Positions 9,402 through 33,510 of a stretch of DNA of 64,000 bases are shown in pieces (the stretch's first letter is position 1; each line of letters begins with the position of its first letter). The notes below the pieces were generated by a model. The model had not been told where the DNA came from, made no database searches, and was given only the letters and a program-made list of their open reading frames with translations. This stretch comes from Rapana venosa (taxonomy: Eukaryota > Mollusca > Gastropoda > Neogastropoda > Muricidae), in assembly GCA_028751875.1 (NCBI GenBank), contig CM054155.1, positions 49,092,648 through 49,156,647 of the forward strand, in the 5' to 3' direction. Made by a program: the position numbers and the translations under genes.

Positions 9402-11381
9402 ATCTATCTTATTCAGTTTTTACTGATCAGCTGTCATTTCTTGTACTAAAGTGTACGGTTCTCCTGAAACAACCAGTTTAAGTCAAGAAATCAACTGACC
9501 CACGGACTGATCACAGACGTGTTATGTCGTAGGCCTGTACTTTGCTAACTGAACCTTGAGCGTGCTGTTGGTGGGCAGACTGGCTGAGAGTGGTACAGAC
9601 CTTGCAGTCCATAGCCTTCCTGCTCCTGCTGACGGCTTGCATCGCAGCTGTCGTCATCAACTTCACGCCCAAGTTTTCCTACTTCCGTCTGCTGGACTGG
9701 GCTGCTGGCTTTGGCGGTAATTATTATTATTATTATCATTGTTTAAAAGTGGTGTTACATAGATTCTGTGTTGTAGGTGTGGTAGAGTAAAGTATGGCAG
9801 AGTAAGATAAATGGAGTAGAATAAAGCTGAATATTGTATGATTCCAATGTTTTAGGGCTTTTTAGGGCCTCCAGGGCCGCATAGGCGTATGTTTATTTAT
9901 TTTATTTATTTATTCTTTTATATCGAGGATAATGGAATAAGCTCTTATGTGCTTTTTTACATCCAGTCCCCGTGTGTTTGCGGTTTTTGTAAATTCTGTC
10001 ATCTGTTCCCACCGGCACACAATGGCCTACTCTTATGAAAAGCGGAACAGGATTTAACGTGTGCGCAAGATGTTCTGCGTGCGTTTGCACACGGGACCTC
10101 GGTTTATAGTCTCATCTGAAGGACTTTTGGGGAGAGTGGAGTCTGCACTGATGTTAACTCCAGAGGAAAATATCCCCTTGTTCATCCTTCGGATGAGACT
10201 ATAAACTGAGGCCCCGTGTGCGAATGCATGCAGAACATCTTGCGCACACGTTGAATCGTGTTCCGCTTTTCGAAAGAGTAGGACATTGGGTGCTGGTGGG
10301 AACAGATGACAAAATTTACAAAACCGCATACACACGGGGACTGGATGTAAAAAAAAAAAAGCACATGAGTGCTTATTCCATTGTCCTTGATATAAAAAAA
10401 AAAATCTGAGCACTTTGATTTGTTGCTTTACAAGATTCAGCGCTATATGTATTCCATACATTATTATTATCATTATTATTATTATTCTGACCACTAGGCT
10501 ACCCTGTCCCCCTGGTAGAGTAAGATAAATGGAGTAGAATAAAGCTGAATATTGTATGGTGTGATGTGTAATGTGGTCTGGTATTGTAATGCAGAACATA
10601 GTATGGCACAATAGTGGTGCTAAATAAGGCCTGAAATATCTCACAGAGAAGGCCTGTAGCACAGTAAACAGAAAATAGGTTATTTTTTCGACTTGTGATT
10701 GCAGTTCTATAGTTAAACCTTATTTTCCGAACAAACTATGGACAAACAGTAGGTACTCCTGTGCATGTTAAAAAAAAAAAAGGCAAAAAACAAAGCAATC
10801 CCACACTTTCCACGGAGGCCATTTACCTTCTTTGGCGAAATAGGCAGCGTGACATGACACAAGTAGCAGACAGCAGGCATTTTATTGGTGATATCATGAT
10901 CTTTGGACACCCTTCTTGCTTTAGTTTTTATTTTGAATTTTATTTTGAATATATATATTATCTACCTTTCAACATAAACTATAACTCATGATTCCAACGT
11001 TTTAGGGCTTTTTAGGGCCTCCAGGGCTGCATAGGCGTATGTCTCATTTTCAGGACTTTTTGAGGGGTCTTAAATGAGCTCTTAAAAAAATCCATGACTT
11101 TTTCAGGTTTGTACGAATGCTGTCCTTATAGTTATACTCTACATTCTATCAAAAAAGGTTTTTTAATGTGGATGTAGTTTCACCTTTTCTTTTTGCTTTT
11201 CGTTGCAGCCGTCTTCGCAGCCTTAGGGACCCTGGGCTATCTGGTGTTCACCCTGGCACCACCCACAGAAGAAACCAACTTTCTCATCTTCAACTGGGGC
11301 TTTGGCATCAACGCAGCCGGCAGTTGTTTCTGCGCTGTAGGCGCCATTTTGATAGCGGCATCCCGGGCATGTCAGACCTGA
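8828..11381 (+). CDS. Claudin/PMP22-superfamily four-span membrane protein (join of three exons)
   Basis: Join 8828-9056, 9579-9716 and 11209-11381, giving 540 nt and 179 residues. All introns are GT-AG and both junctions have phase 1. The product should sit in the plasma membrane with four spans: about residues 15-36, 87-104, 117-138 and 152-173. The first extracellular loop carries the family signature W39...G53-L54-W55...C58...C68; the two Cys form the disulphide in known claudin-type folds. The N-terminus is short and the C-terminus (SRACQT) is very short and lacks an obvious PDZ-binding ending. The start is the only ATG in this frame after the 8801 acceptor and has a good context (gcacaATGG). 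The length suits PMP22/claudin-like proteins. I cannot tell which subfamily it is or whether it acts in junctions, adhesion or channel regulation. A 5' non-coding exon is expected upstream because an acceptor precedes the start codon. Confidence 0.85.
9057..9130. repeat. (GA)n microsatellite at the 5' splice site
   Basis: The intron starts gtgagagtcag and then runs as about 60 bp of GA. TG tracts follow at 9210-9234 and 9366-9399 in the same intron. Confidence 0.9.
9579..9716 (+). CDS. Claudin-like gene, coding exon 2
   Basis: Follows acceptor gtgggcag at 9578 and ends at donor g|gtaatt at 9717. It encodes DWLRVVQTLQ, the second span SIAFLLLLTACIAAVVI, a short loop and the start of span 3. 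Phase 1 at both ends agrees with exons 1 and 3. Confidence 0.85.
9893..10405. mobile_element. Head-to-head inverted pair of SINE family B
   Basis: A minus-sense copy (tail tttatttattcttttat at 9893, core near 10105) is followed by a plus-sense copy (core ggatgagactataaac at about 10190, tail near 10390). Arms of about 220 bp are separated by about 60 bp. The transcript of claudin-like intron 2 could fold here into a long imperfect hairpin. Neither copy shows a clear tRNA-like head. Confidence 0.8.
10406..10490 (+). mobile_element. Family E tail attached to a family B body
   Basis: Contains the agcactttgatttgttgc and cagcgctatatgtattcc blocks and a (ATT)n tail. The same B-then-E order recurs at 26967-27310. 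Confidence 0.7.
11209..11381 (+). CDS. Claudin-like gene, coding exon 3 and stop
   Basis: Follows the acceptor tttcgttgcag at 11208. It encodes the rest of span 3, the second outer loop (LAPPTEETNFLIFN), span 4 and the terminal SRACQT before TGA at 11379-11381. The 3' UTR presumably continues downstream; I found no convincing AATAAA before about 12100. Confidence 0.85.
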
Positions 11382-11577
11382 TGGTCCCACTCCACCCTTA
11401 GCTTCTGGTTCAAGTAGTATTGTCAGCATGGTGCTTTTCGGAACATTCTTTGCTAAGCCACAGCGTTTCTTACGGTCTTAGGAATGTACAACAATACGAT
11501 CTTTTAGGAGTAAATAGAGTGATGATAGGTAGTGGCAAGAAAGCTGGAAACGAGTTATCACTTAGCTAGAAAGCTCT

Positions 11578-11625
11578 ATGGTGGTTTGGAGGATGGTGGT
11601 TTGGAGGATGGTGGTTTGGAGGACT
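11578..11625 (+). repeat. Three copies of a 16-bp repeat
   Basis: The block ggtggtttggaggat is repeated three times in the probable 3' UTR or flank of the claudin-like gene. Confidence 0.85.
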
Positions 11626-11639
11626 TGCAGGGTACTAGT

Positions 11640-12111
11640 TCCTTCATCACAGAGACTGAGGTGTCTATCTGATGAACATAAAAGAAAGAAGAAAAAGGGA
11701 AAAGACTGAGGGGATCACCTTTGTTCCATGCTTGTCATTTTAAGGCAATTCTTAAGGTTTTGAAAATGTACATGGTCATGATTTTTTTCAGGATCGCATA
11801 TTTTCTGTGCTTGTCATTATAAGCAGTTCTGAAGGTTTTGATACTGTATCACGAGACTTTTTTTGGGGGGTGCTTCATTTTGTTTTCAGGAAATAAGACT
11901 AATGTTAGATAGTCATGACAGAGGTGGAAATGATGATAGCTTGAAGATTGCTTATGTTCTAAGCTGATGACCCCGCGCATGTATGCATGTTATGGTTTAA
12001 GAAGCTAACAAAAATGAAGGCACTCAGTAACTGTAAAAAAATGTTGAACACTAAAACCTACAGCATGTGTGCAAAACTGCATAACCTGGGAGTTATGTCC
12101 TAGTCTTTAAT
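11640..12111. other. Probable 3' flank, no second gene seen
   Basis: Mixed sequence without long frames. It contains two diverged copies of a segment reading cttgtcattttaaggcaatt / cttgtcattataagcagttc (11729 and 11807), a ~78-bp duplication. Confidence 0.5.
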
Positions 12112-12325
12112 GATAAATAATAATAAATGGAATTTATATAGTGCTATATCTTGTAAAAACAAATTAAATCGCTTGCAAGCAACACATTCTTACATGTACA
12201 ACCAAGAACAATTAACAATGTTAACAAATTCAAATGTACATACATACACGCACACGCCTGCATGCGCACACACACACACACATAAAAGTTTTACACTTTG
12301 GCAGGGTGATGGGGATTTCGGCTGT
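12112..12325 (-). mobile_element. SINE/LINE-tail family E copy
   Basis: Contains the mirror of the conserved tail (ggaatttatatagtgctat), the gcttgca block, a CA microsatellite near 12246-12283 and the ttggcagggtg end. The (AAT)n lies at the left, so the element's sense is minus. Confidence 0.75.
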
Positions 12326-12585
12326 TGAAGGCAAGAACATAAGCAATCTTTCACTAGCAATGCTTTAAAAAAAAAAAATGCGGATGCAGTACAAGAACTG
12401 TATGTCTACTTCAGAGTTAAAAAGAAATTGGGAAAGGACAATATTTTAAATGTGGAGTGTAGCCAGAACAGCAAAAAGCAGACAAAGGGTAATACAGGGT
12501 AGACAGACACAGAACCAATTCTGTGGAAACATTTGAGCAAGTGCTGTAGCAAAGCTGCTGCAATGTGAGTGTTTGTAGTCATACC

Positions 12586-12796
12586 AGACTGCTCAGACGT
12601 TCACTGTTCAGATCATGACGTCAACTAAAAAGGAATCAAGTCAAAGTTTCTATTCATATCAGACTGCTGAGACGTTCACTGTTCAAGCCATGACGTCAAC
12701 TGAACAGGAATCAAGTCAAAGTTTCTATTCATATCAGACTGCTGAGACGTTCACTGTTCCAGCCATGACGTCAACTAACATGGAATCAAGTCAAAA
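12586..12796 (+). repeat. 75-bp tandem repeat with a full CRE in each unit
   Basis: About 2.8 units of 75 bp. The 8-bp palindrome TGACGTCA (consensus cAMP-response element) starts at 12616, 12691 and 12766. The period is a multiple of three, so a frame MTSTxxESSQSFYSYQTAET stays open through the array, but no splice sites or homology support coding use. Confidence 0.85.
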
Positions 12797-12945
12797 GTAC
12801 GGCTAAGTCCTATGTGAAAAACAAAATAAAAGTCTCATCAATATTCTCTTGTAGATGGACTTTCCTATACTGACCGTCATCATCCCGAACTACAGCAATA
12901 CACTGAGTGACCACAGCTTTCTTGACCGTTGCCCTCCTTAAAGCA

Positions 12946-13242
12946 AACCCTGGAGTTAACACCATTGCAGACTCCACTCTCCCCAACAGTCCTTCGAATG
13001 AGACTATAAACTGAGGCCCTGTGTGCGAACGCACGCAGAACATCTTGCGCACACGTTAAATCCTGTTCCGCTTTTTGTAAGAGTAGGCCATTGTGTCCCG
13101 GTGGGAACGGATGACAAAACTTACAAAACTGCATACACGCGGGGACTGGATGTAAAAAAAGCACATAAGTCCTTATTCCATTATCCTCAATGTAAAAGAA
13201 TAAAATAAATAAATAAATAAATAAATAAAAATAAACAAACAC
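12946..13242 (+). mobile_element. SINE family B copy
   Basis: Body from the ctggagttaac block through the core (gaatgagactataaactgag), cacacgttaaatcctgttcc, ggtgggaacggatgac and ggggactggatg, to a tail of (AAAT)n at 13200-13232. The tRNA-like head is missing, so the copy is 5'-truncated. Confidence 0.85.
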
Positions 13243-13289
13243 TACGGGTCATGAGCGGTGGATACCACCAGCTGTTCTCCAAAATTTCT

Positions 13290-13625
13290 TACCTTCAAAT
13301 AACAACAACAAAACTAAACAAAAACCAAAACAAACAAAAAAAAGGAGCCACACCCTCCTCCACTCCTAAAAAAATCCCCCACAACAACCAAAAACATAAA
13401 GAAAGCAAACACATCCCCTCCCCCCAAGAAAACCCCAGCCCCAAAACCAACCCAAACCAAACATGCCCACCCCCAAAAAATCCCCCCACAACCCCCCCCC
13501 CAAAAAAAACACAACAACAACAACAACACCCCAACAAACAAAACAAAACAAAAACAAACAAAAACAACAACCCCACTCGAAACAAAAGCCAAAAAAAAGA
13601 GAAAAATTCTTCTAACAACAAATCT
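13290..13625. repeat. A/C-only low-complexity tract
   Basis: About 330 bp of A and C on the + strand. The Phe/Leu/Gly frames on the opposite strand are compositional. Confidence 0.9.
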
Positions 13626-13916
13626 GTAAAATGTTAATGATGTTCTTAAGCGTGATGCAAGATTTTCAGGTTTTTGTTGTTGTTGTTGTTGCTCTACAAG
13701 TAATGTTTCCTATCACAGTCAGGCAAAACGTTATAAGAACAGCAACAACAACAAAAGCATCCACACTTTTGAAGCATGTTAACTTCATGCTTTGTTTCTC
13801 CAGTGTGATAAACATGTGTTATTTCAAGTCATTACTGTTTGCGTGCAACAATGTTGTCATTACTATTGCTTATGATGCTCTTTCATGTCTTTGCGCTGTA
13901 CTTTACTGTAGTATAG

Positions 13917-14031
13917 TAATATATATATATATTTTATATATATCATATATATTTGATATATACATAATTAAATATTTAATTAAAATATGCCCAAATTATA
14001 TATATATATATATATATAAATATAATATATA

Positions 14032-14067
<36 letters not shown>

Positions 14068-14215
14068 TATAATATATAATAACCCCCCCCTGAGGAAGGC
14101 GAAAGCCATAATATTGGGGAACATTTGTATATATTGGTTGTTCTGCTTTCACTATGTGTGGTATATACATATCTATATCTATCTATATCTATAGATATAT
14201 ACATATATAATTTGG
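13917..14215. repeat. (TA)n tracts around an unusual GC-richer insert
   Basis: TA repeats at 13917-14085 and 14160-14210 flank a non-repetitive 75-bp segment that begins with a C8 run and ctgaggaaggcgaaagcc (14091-14108). Confidence 0.85.
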
Positions 14216-14426
14216 ACAATATTTTTATGAAATATAGTTTTCTGAACTTTTTCGCACAATGTTCTTTTGCACATTCTTTTACACTGCATAATAATGGCCA
14301 GTAATAACTTTACCAGGAGTATTTGATACTGTACTGCACTGTATACAATCATAATCATAAGACCCACCTCCACACAACCAGTTACACTGCGCTGGAAGTC
14401 AATTTTAGTCGTTAGCATGTCATTAA

Positions 14427-14710
14427 AGGTAAAGGTGTCCCATAACTAAATGGTTGTAGAGGAAAGAGGCGTCAAAGACCTCACTTCTCTAGGGCCAGCA
14501 TATTGAGGGCGGCGCCCATCTCCTCTCCCTCGCTGCTTTACCTTCCCTGACCCTAAAGAGGGCAGGTACCCATTTACAGCTGGGTGAACTGCATTGAAGC
14601 CAAAGTGTGCAAAAAGTCACCCATCCAAGTGGTAACCACACTCGACGCTGCTTAACCTTGGCTGGGGGGGAAAGCGAGTGGTCTGACCACTGAGCTATCC
14701 CGTTCCCAGA
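14427..14710 (-). mobile_element. SINE family A, near full length, with target-site duplication
   Basis: The sequence atgtcattaa stands at 14417-14426 and again at 14711-14720, a 10-bp target-site duplication. The sense strand is minus: head GGGATAGCTCAGTGGTC at the right end, a 5S-like block, a central region and a (TTTACC)-like tail at the left end. Confidence 0.9.
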
Positions 14711-14720
14711 ATGTCATTAA

Positions 14721-15745
14721 TCTGTAATAAAAAAGCTATTCAACACCAAAAAAAAAACCAGACTGAAAATCTACCAATTCTATGAAAAAGGTATTACAAA
14801 TTGAAATGCTTGACTCCAGGAACTGACATAAAGAGAAACTGACAAACTGCATCATAACAGGTGATCAGGTTGAGAGTTTGGGGTTTAAATTTTTTTTTTA
14901 AAGCAGATCCCCCACCAAGGACGCCATGATACTTCCGCACAAGGTAGAACACAGCTAACAGTTATGAAACCAATCAAAATCTCAACATTGACAACTTACT
15001 CACCTGTCATAAAACGCTATGAAAAGTGGTCTGACAAGAAACGAGCAGCTGAAACATGGCCGAGCTAAGAGGATCTCCCAAACCGAGTTCGTGAGGGTTG
15101 TTGTTGTTGCAGCCCTATGTTCCCCAAGGAACCAAGAGGCATAAGTCAAGTAAGTCAAGAAAAGTGGGTCAGGTGCAGTGTGACTCATTTTTTGGTGGAG
15201 GGTCACATATTTCCATGTACTTTACCACTGTAATCATTAGTATCTCACAATGTGTTGTATTGTTTATTGTAATTCTATATTGTATCATATTATGGAATTT
15301 TTTTTCCCTGTCAATAAAAGTCAACTTTCAACAGGTTTTGAGCTTTTTGCATTTTTTTCCTAATGATATCCATGCATCAATGTTACAATATTTATATAAT
15401 GTGTCAATAGGGCCTAGATTTTATTTGTAATATCAATGTCCACCCCCCCCCCCCCCGAACTGTTAAAATAATAATATTTTGTTAAAAGCTATGGAACCTA
15501 TTATAGAAAATTTTTAAAAATTTAATATCCAGTGGTCATGGGCAGTTAAAAAAAAAAAAACAAGCAAAAAGAGCCAACAATTTAATTCCATGAAATTGGG
15601 GGGTTTTGAAGAAAAATCTTTAAAAAATGTCATTTTTTTTCTCCATGGAAAGTACAATATATCTCCCCCCCTAGCACTCCCCCACCCCCCCTCCCCCCCC
15701 AAGCTCCGACCCAAATTTTTTCTGCATCTATGGGTTATGAATACA
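14721..15745. other. No gene seen
   Basis: AT-rich DNA. A segment at 15090-15190 (gttgttgttgcagccctatg) resembles non-coding repeat DNA and an AATAAA stands at 15312. C-runs occur at 15444-15456 and 15665-15700. I see no exon-like frame. Confidence 0.45.
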
Positions 15746-15750
15746 TGAAG

Positions 15751-15970
15751 GGGTCCTGGATAGCCTAGTGGTTAGAGCATTGCACTCATAATTAATGGTA
15801 AAGGGTTTGAATCTTCGCTGAAGATTCCGTTCAAGATTTTTTTCTCCCTGGAATTACTCCCACTAACTATCAAATCGACTTCAGTCTTGTCAGTTATGGG
15901 GTTCTGGCTGTGATAACCCTCTTGTTGACATCCACAATTCATACCATTCACCGCTCCAACCAATAAAGAG
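15751..15970 (+). mobile_element. SINE with a tRNA-like head
   Basis: GATAGCCTAGTGGTTAGAGC (A-box-like) is followed by GGGTTTGAATC (B-box-like) about 35 bp later, then a body ending near caataaagag. The spacing fits a tRNA-derived pol III promoter. The stems of a working tRNA do not form. Confidence 0.65.
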
Positions 15971-16079
15971 AAAGATATTTGTAAAATTCATAAGAGAACT
16001 GTAATCTTTTGACAACAATGAGCAGTTAACATAATGAAAAACATATAAGACTTTGACAATGCTTTTTTCCTTTTCCCCT

Positions 16080-16590
16080 CTCTGTAACACACACATATGC
16101 GCACACACGTGTATGCACACACACACATGCATATGAGCACACACACAAACACACGAGCACACACACAAAAGTACATATCAGATTCTTTCTGCTTTGTATT
16201 TTTTTTGCTTTGTTGGACAGAAATCTTTTGTTTTTTTCATAAGTGAAAAGTCTATGACTGACAGACTTTTACACGCACACACACAAACACAGATGCAAAC
16301 ATGCCCTCACACACACATGCCCTCACACACACACACACATGCACACACACAAACCATTTTCTCCAGCAGATTTGAAAAGTACATAATTATGAGATGCATT
16401 CTGCTGCTTTATCTTTTTCATTGCTGCTTTCTTTTTCATATGGGTCACAAACCATTTTTCCTTTTCATAAATGAATGGATATATGATTGACAAGAGTTTT
16501 AAACACACACACACACTTACACACACACACACCACACAACACACACACACAACACCACACACACACTACACACACACACAACCACAACTA
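16080..16590. repeat. CA microsatellites with a duplicated spacer
   Basis: CA/GCAC tracts at 16086-16168, 16274-16350 and 16502-16585. The spacer before the second (cataagtgaaaagtctatga) recurs before the third as cataaatgaatggatatatga, so a ~230-bp unit was duplicated. Confidence 0.7.
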
Positions 16591-16786
16591 AATTCAACAA
16601 AAAATAATCAAAACATCATCTGCAGTCTTACGACATAAATTCACCCCAACTTTCAACCTCACACAAGTCTTACTCCATCTGATATTCTATTCTGAACCTT
16701 AGCAACCACCCCCCCCCCCCCCCACCCACACACACCTCCTTACACCTCACTCCTCATCTCATTCTTCCTCATGTCCCTGCAGACTC

Positions 16787-29823
<13,037 letters not shown>

Positions 29824-29883
29824 CACCTTGGTTCACCCGGTCTCGTTTTTCAACAATTAAGAGCAGGGGCTGTTTTCAGCTCC

Positions 29884-30334
29884 TAGTTTAAAAAAAAAGA
29901 ACAGAACAGAAAAATGGTTGATTGCAATGATAGGTTTGAAAATAGTGATGCGCACTTTCTTGGTAATGGTCTAACTCTAACACAAGATTGTTAAGAAAAT
30001 CAACAAGTCACAGTGTAGCAGATTTATACTTTATTATACTAATAAGTAACTGAGTAACTTAAGATTCGTGTAGTTATACTTAAAATGTAATCTGTTGGTA
30101 TCTATTACTCAATCAAAATTATAAATGCATTAATGATGTTAGTAATATCTTTATAGTTATTAGTTAATATTACCATTCTTATGATCTATAGGCATTTCAA
30201 TTTCTCCCTGATGAGTTTCAGGGTCCTGGAAACTTGAGATTGGGGGGCTTCTTTTGGAAAAATGAACAACAGTTATGAATGAGCAAGTGTGTGTGTTTGT
30301 GTTTGTGTGTGTGAGTGTGTATGTGTACTCTGTC

Positions 30335-30369
<35 letters not shown>

Positions 30370-31087
30370 TGTGTGTATGTACACGTGTGTAGTCAGACTA
30401 TACCAACATATACATGAAATATATATTCTTCTTGGTAACTTTATCAATTATATTCCTGCACAGTGAAGCCCTAAGCTATTCTGGTGACCCTTCAAGATTT
30501 CTAGTTACTTTCCACATCATCATCAGCATGTTTGACCCCAGATTTCAAAGAAAAATGTCACTGCACACTATATTATGTAATGATATGTAGATAAGTTTTT
30601 AACACAATAAGTGGTTTTGAAATAATGAAAGCATGTCTCTGAAGAAAAGAAAAAAAATGTGCCCATGAAAAGAAAGATAAAGAGCCATTTATAGCACTAT
30701 GTGATCTATCATAATGATGATAATTATATTATATTGATGTTTCCCTAACATGAAATTGACGACACAGTGACAGCTGTTTGGCAATCTCAACACTTGGAGA
30801 GTGATGCCCTTGTGCATGCAGCCACATTGATTCACACACTTACAGATGTAACAGAGTCACATATTGACAATCATTTATAAATTATATTATCACTAAATAT
30901 CAGATCAGCAAATTTCATGTGAAATTGCTCAATCCCCTGAACACATTCCAATTTTCAGGCTTTTATTTTTAATGACTCTTTCTCGGTCTTTAAAAGCTTA
31001 TTTTGTTGTTGAACTTATTCATAAACTGTTGATTCCTTTTTTTTTCTATTCAAACTTTGACATTGTGATGTTAATCAGCTGGTATCT

Positions 31088-31119
<32 letters not shown>

Positions 31120-31629
31120 ACATTCACACACTACAACTGACAGCACTTAATACTAATAATAGAAATTTTAATTAAAACCCAATGACACACACTGACACTG
31201 GCATCTGATTTCTCAATTTCTCCCTATCATAGTATCATCTCTATCATCTGTCTCTCTTCATCTAGAATTACTAATTGTGAAAAGACGTTAAATTGACGTC
31301 GAACGAACACACACACACAAGCACGACTGACGACAGACACACACACGAAAACTGATTGCAGAACACCATCACAGACCGTGAGACACACCTCATCTTCATC
31401 ATCATTGTCGTCATCATAAAATTGTTCGCTAAACTGGCGATCGTTTATTTTTTTCTATTAGGGGCCTTACTAAGTTTAAATACATCATTTTTTGCTAAGA
31501 GCCTATTGCAGTATTACTAGTACTAACTAGTCTTAAACATTATAGTTTAAAACTTTTCAAAGCATGTTCAGAACCTACCGACCATGCCTGAAACTTCGTA
31601 TCCGAAATATTCAAATATATTTAGACAAT
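29884..31629. other. Upstream flank or first intron of RSRC1, no exon recognised
   Basis: AT-rich. TG microsatellite at 30287-30385 and CA at 31097-31123. The gacgttaaattgacgtcgaac segment near 31285 looks like a LINE 3' end, unproven. Confidence 0.45.
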
Positions 31630-31815
31630 TTTACAAGGCACTGTCCAAGGAGGAAGAAGAAGAGGCAGACCAAGGAAGAGCTGAGAGGATAACATCAGCG
31701 AATGGCCAGGCCTAGAACTCAACAAAACCCTGAGAAAGGCAGAACAGAGAGAGGAATGGAGGGAACTGGTTGTTGAATCTTTGAGGGTGCCCCCACGGTC
31801 GTCAGACTACGGGAC
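31630..31815 (+). pseudogene. LINE ORF2 extreme C-terminus
   Basis: Translation QGTVQGGRRRGRPRKS then EDNISEWPGLELNKTLRKAE and QREEWRELVVESLRVPP. GRPRKxWEDNIxEW...REEWRxLV is the usual end of Jockey/RTE-like LINE proteins in molluscs. A stop replaces the expected aromatic residue, so the copy is dead and strongly 5'-truncated. Confidence 0.75.
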
Positions 31816-32003
31816 AGATAGATAGATTTAGGCCTACTGCGAATGTGAATTTACAGTCATCTGCATCACAGGAACGTATAAAATATATTTGGCATTTGAA
31901 AACAGAAAACAAACCTTTATTGACGATTTTACTTAGGCTAGAACTCGTGGTTTTTCTTCTTATCTTCTTTCCTTGGAACAACGTTGTGAAAACAACAGCT
32001 AGA

Positions 32004-32042
32004 GTGACTTCCCTTCAAGAGATAGGGCATAAGGGAAGTCAC
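32004..32042. other. Perfect 12-bp inverted repeat
   Basis: GTGACTTCCCTT at 32004-32015 and its exact reverse complement at 32031-32042, with a 15-base spacer. A further cttccctt follows. It could be a hairpin or paired TTCC protein sites upstream of RSRC1. Confidence 0.7.
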
Positions 32043-32127
32043 TTCCCTTGCCTTATTTGTAAGACGCAGACGTCGTGAGACTAGGCCTATTGCAAAATAT
32101 TCAAAGTATCTTCGTCAGAGGCTTCAA

Positions 32128-32420
32128 GTCAAAATGATCTTTATTGAGGGTAAAATTTTTATTATGAAGTTTATGCTTTTTGTTGTCCTTCCCACACAAA
32201 TTCCCCTCAATATGGCATGTATTTAAGTAAAAATAATCGTTACTGAGGGTGAAAAAAAAGTTAACTTTTTTTTTTTCCTGTCCACAAATTTTCTTCACTT
32301 TAGCAAGTGTTTTTTTTAAAGTCAAAATGATCTTGAGGGTTAAAAAAATTAAATGTACATAACTTTTTTTAAAAATCCTGCCGGCACAAATTTGTTCCAA
32401 TTTAGCACGTATTTAAGTCT
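32128..32420. repeat. Three diverged ~97-bp tandem units
   Basis: Units begin near 32128, 32226 and 32319; each holds gtcaaaatgatc or an equivalent, tgagggt, a T-run, cacaaattt and agcacgtatttaag-like ends. Confidence 0.75.
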
Positions 32421-32552
32421 TTACTTAAGCTTTTCATATTATATGGGAGTAAAACTACACACACACATTGCATTGAATTTGAAGCACGCTTGGCATTATT
32501 ATATAAGTCTGAAAAATGAATACTGAATAAGATCTGTTGTGCTTTATTATTG

Positions 32553-32556
<4 letters not shown>

Positions 32557-32609
<53 letters not shown>
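32557..32609. repeat. (TA)n microsatellite
   Basis: About 52 bp of pure TA. Confidence 0.95.
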
Positions 32610-32611
<2 letters not shown>

Positions 32612-33339
32612 CCTATGTTCCATTCCAATATAATATATAAATTTTTCTAAATGTGATGCATCGTTCAATATTGATTTCAAACTTACCTCATTTTTTGGTT
32701 TTCCAGACTGTAGGAGTATCCTAACCATGCACAGAAACACCTAAATGAGTCCCCACCAAAAAAAATCAAGTCACAGTTTACTACAACACTAGTTTAGTCT
32801 CCAAGTGTTTGAGCAATGAAGAAAGGCAAGCAACTGACACTTTTCCCCGTTTTTTTTGTAGGACAGGGGAGCTTCGACAGTTTTTTAATTTTGGCATGTT
32901 TTTGTGTGCTTGAAGGTCACCCACACACACACACACTCCGACACAGATTTCATGATAAAAACAAGGTTTTATTAACATGTCAAAAATATGAATACAGATT
33001 GAAGATTAACATTTCAAAATCACTATTATTAGATTTATAACATTACAAATTTAACGTATGGTATTATTATCGCTTCTCGTTTTCGTGGTTTTAACAGTAT
33101 CACACAGGAATGCCCAGGTATTTTGACCAGTGTCATAATTTTTACCAAGAATTTGCTTAAAAGAGACATTCTGTTAAGATATTACCAGTGACAGACTGGA
33201 GCATAGATGTATGTAGCTAGCATGTTGCTGTCAAAGCTTGCTATGGTTGATATCAGTGGCAAGACCAATTGATGTATAACTCGCCAGGCAGACATAATTC
33301 ATCCAGTCTTTGTCAAAAATCATCAACAGGTCAACACCC

Positions 33340-33510
33340 TGCCAAAGTATACAACCTCTGTGTGTGTGCGCGCGTGTGTGTGTGCATTTGAATTTGTAAA
33401 AACTATTAATTGCAACTTCTTGTATGTGTTAGAGTAGGATGAACGCAAGCGCTTTGATTTGTTTTTGCAAGATATAGCGCTATATAAATTCCATTTATTA
33501 TTATTTTCTT
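33340..33510 (+). mobile_element. Family E copy in unit 1
   Basis: tgccaaagtatacaacctct, internal (GT)n at 33360-33386, catttgaatttgtaaaaact, aagcgctttgatttg, gcgctatataaattccattt and (ATT)n. Confidence 0.88.

Larger units (their letters stand above)
9796..11042 (+). repeat. Direct repeat split by insertions in claudin-like intron 2
   Basis: A contiguous 97-bp segment at 9796-9892 recurs as two separated parts: its first half at 10514-10558 and its second half at 10990-11042. The spacing suggests a tandem duplication followed by insertion of about 430 bp into the second copy, and SINE insertion after the first copy. Confidence 0.75.

Noticed and set aside
12615..12806. Protein-coding repeat (MTSTxxESSQSFYSYQTAET) of 25 residues
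   Set aside because: The frame is open because the period is 75, but it has no upstream exon, no signal, and breaks after the array. A regulatory reading of the CRE sites is more economical.
15751..15825. Functional tRNA genes at 15751, 22010, 23187, 26590, 51492, 52811, 55291 and 59218
   Set aside because: A and B boxes are present, but acceptor and anticodon stems do not pair and each is joined to a repeat body.
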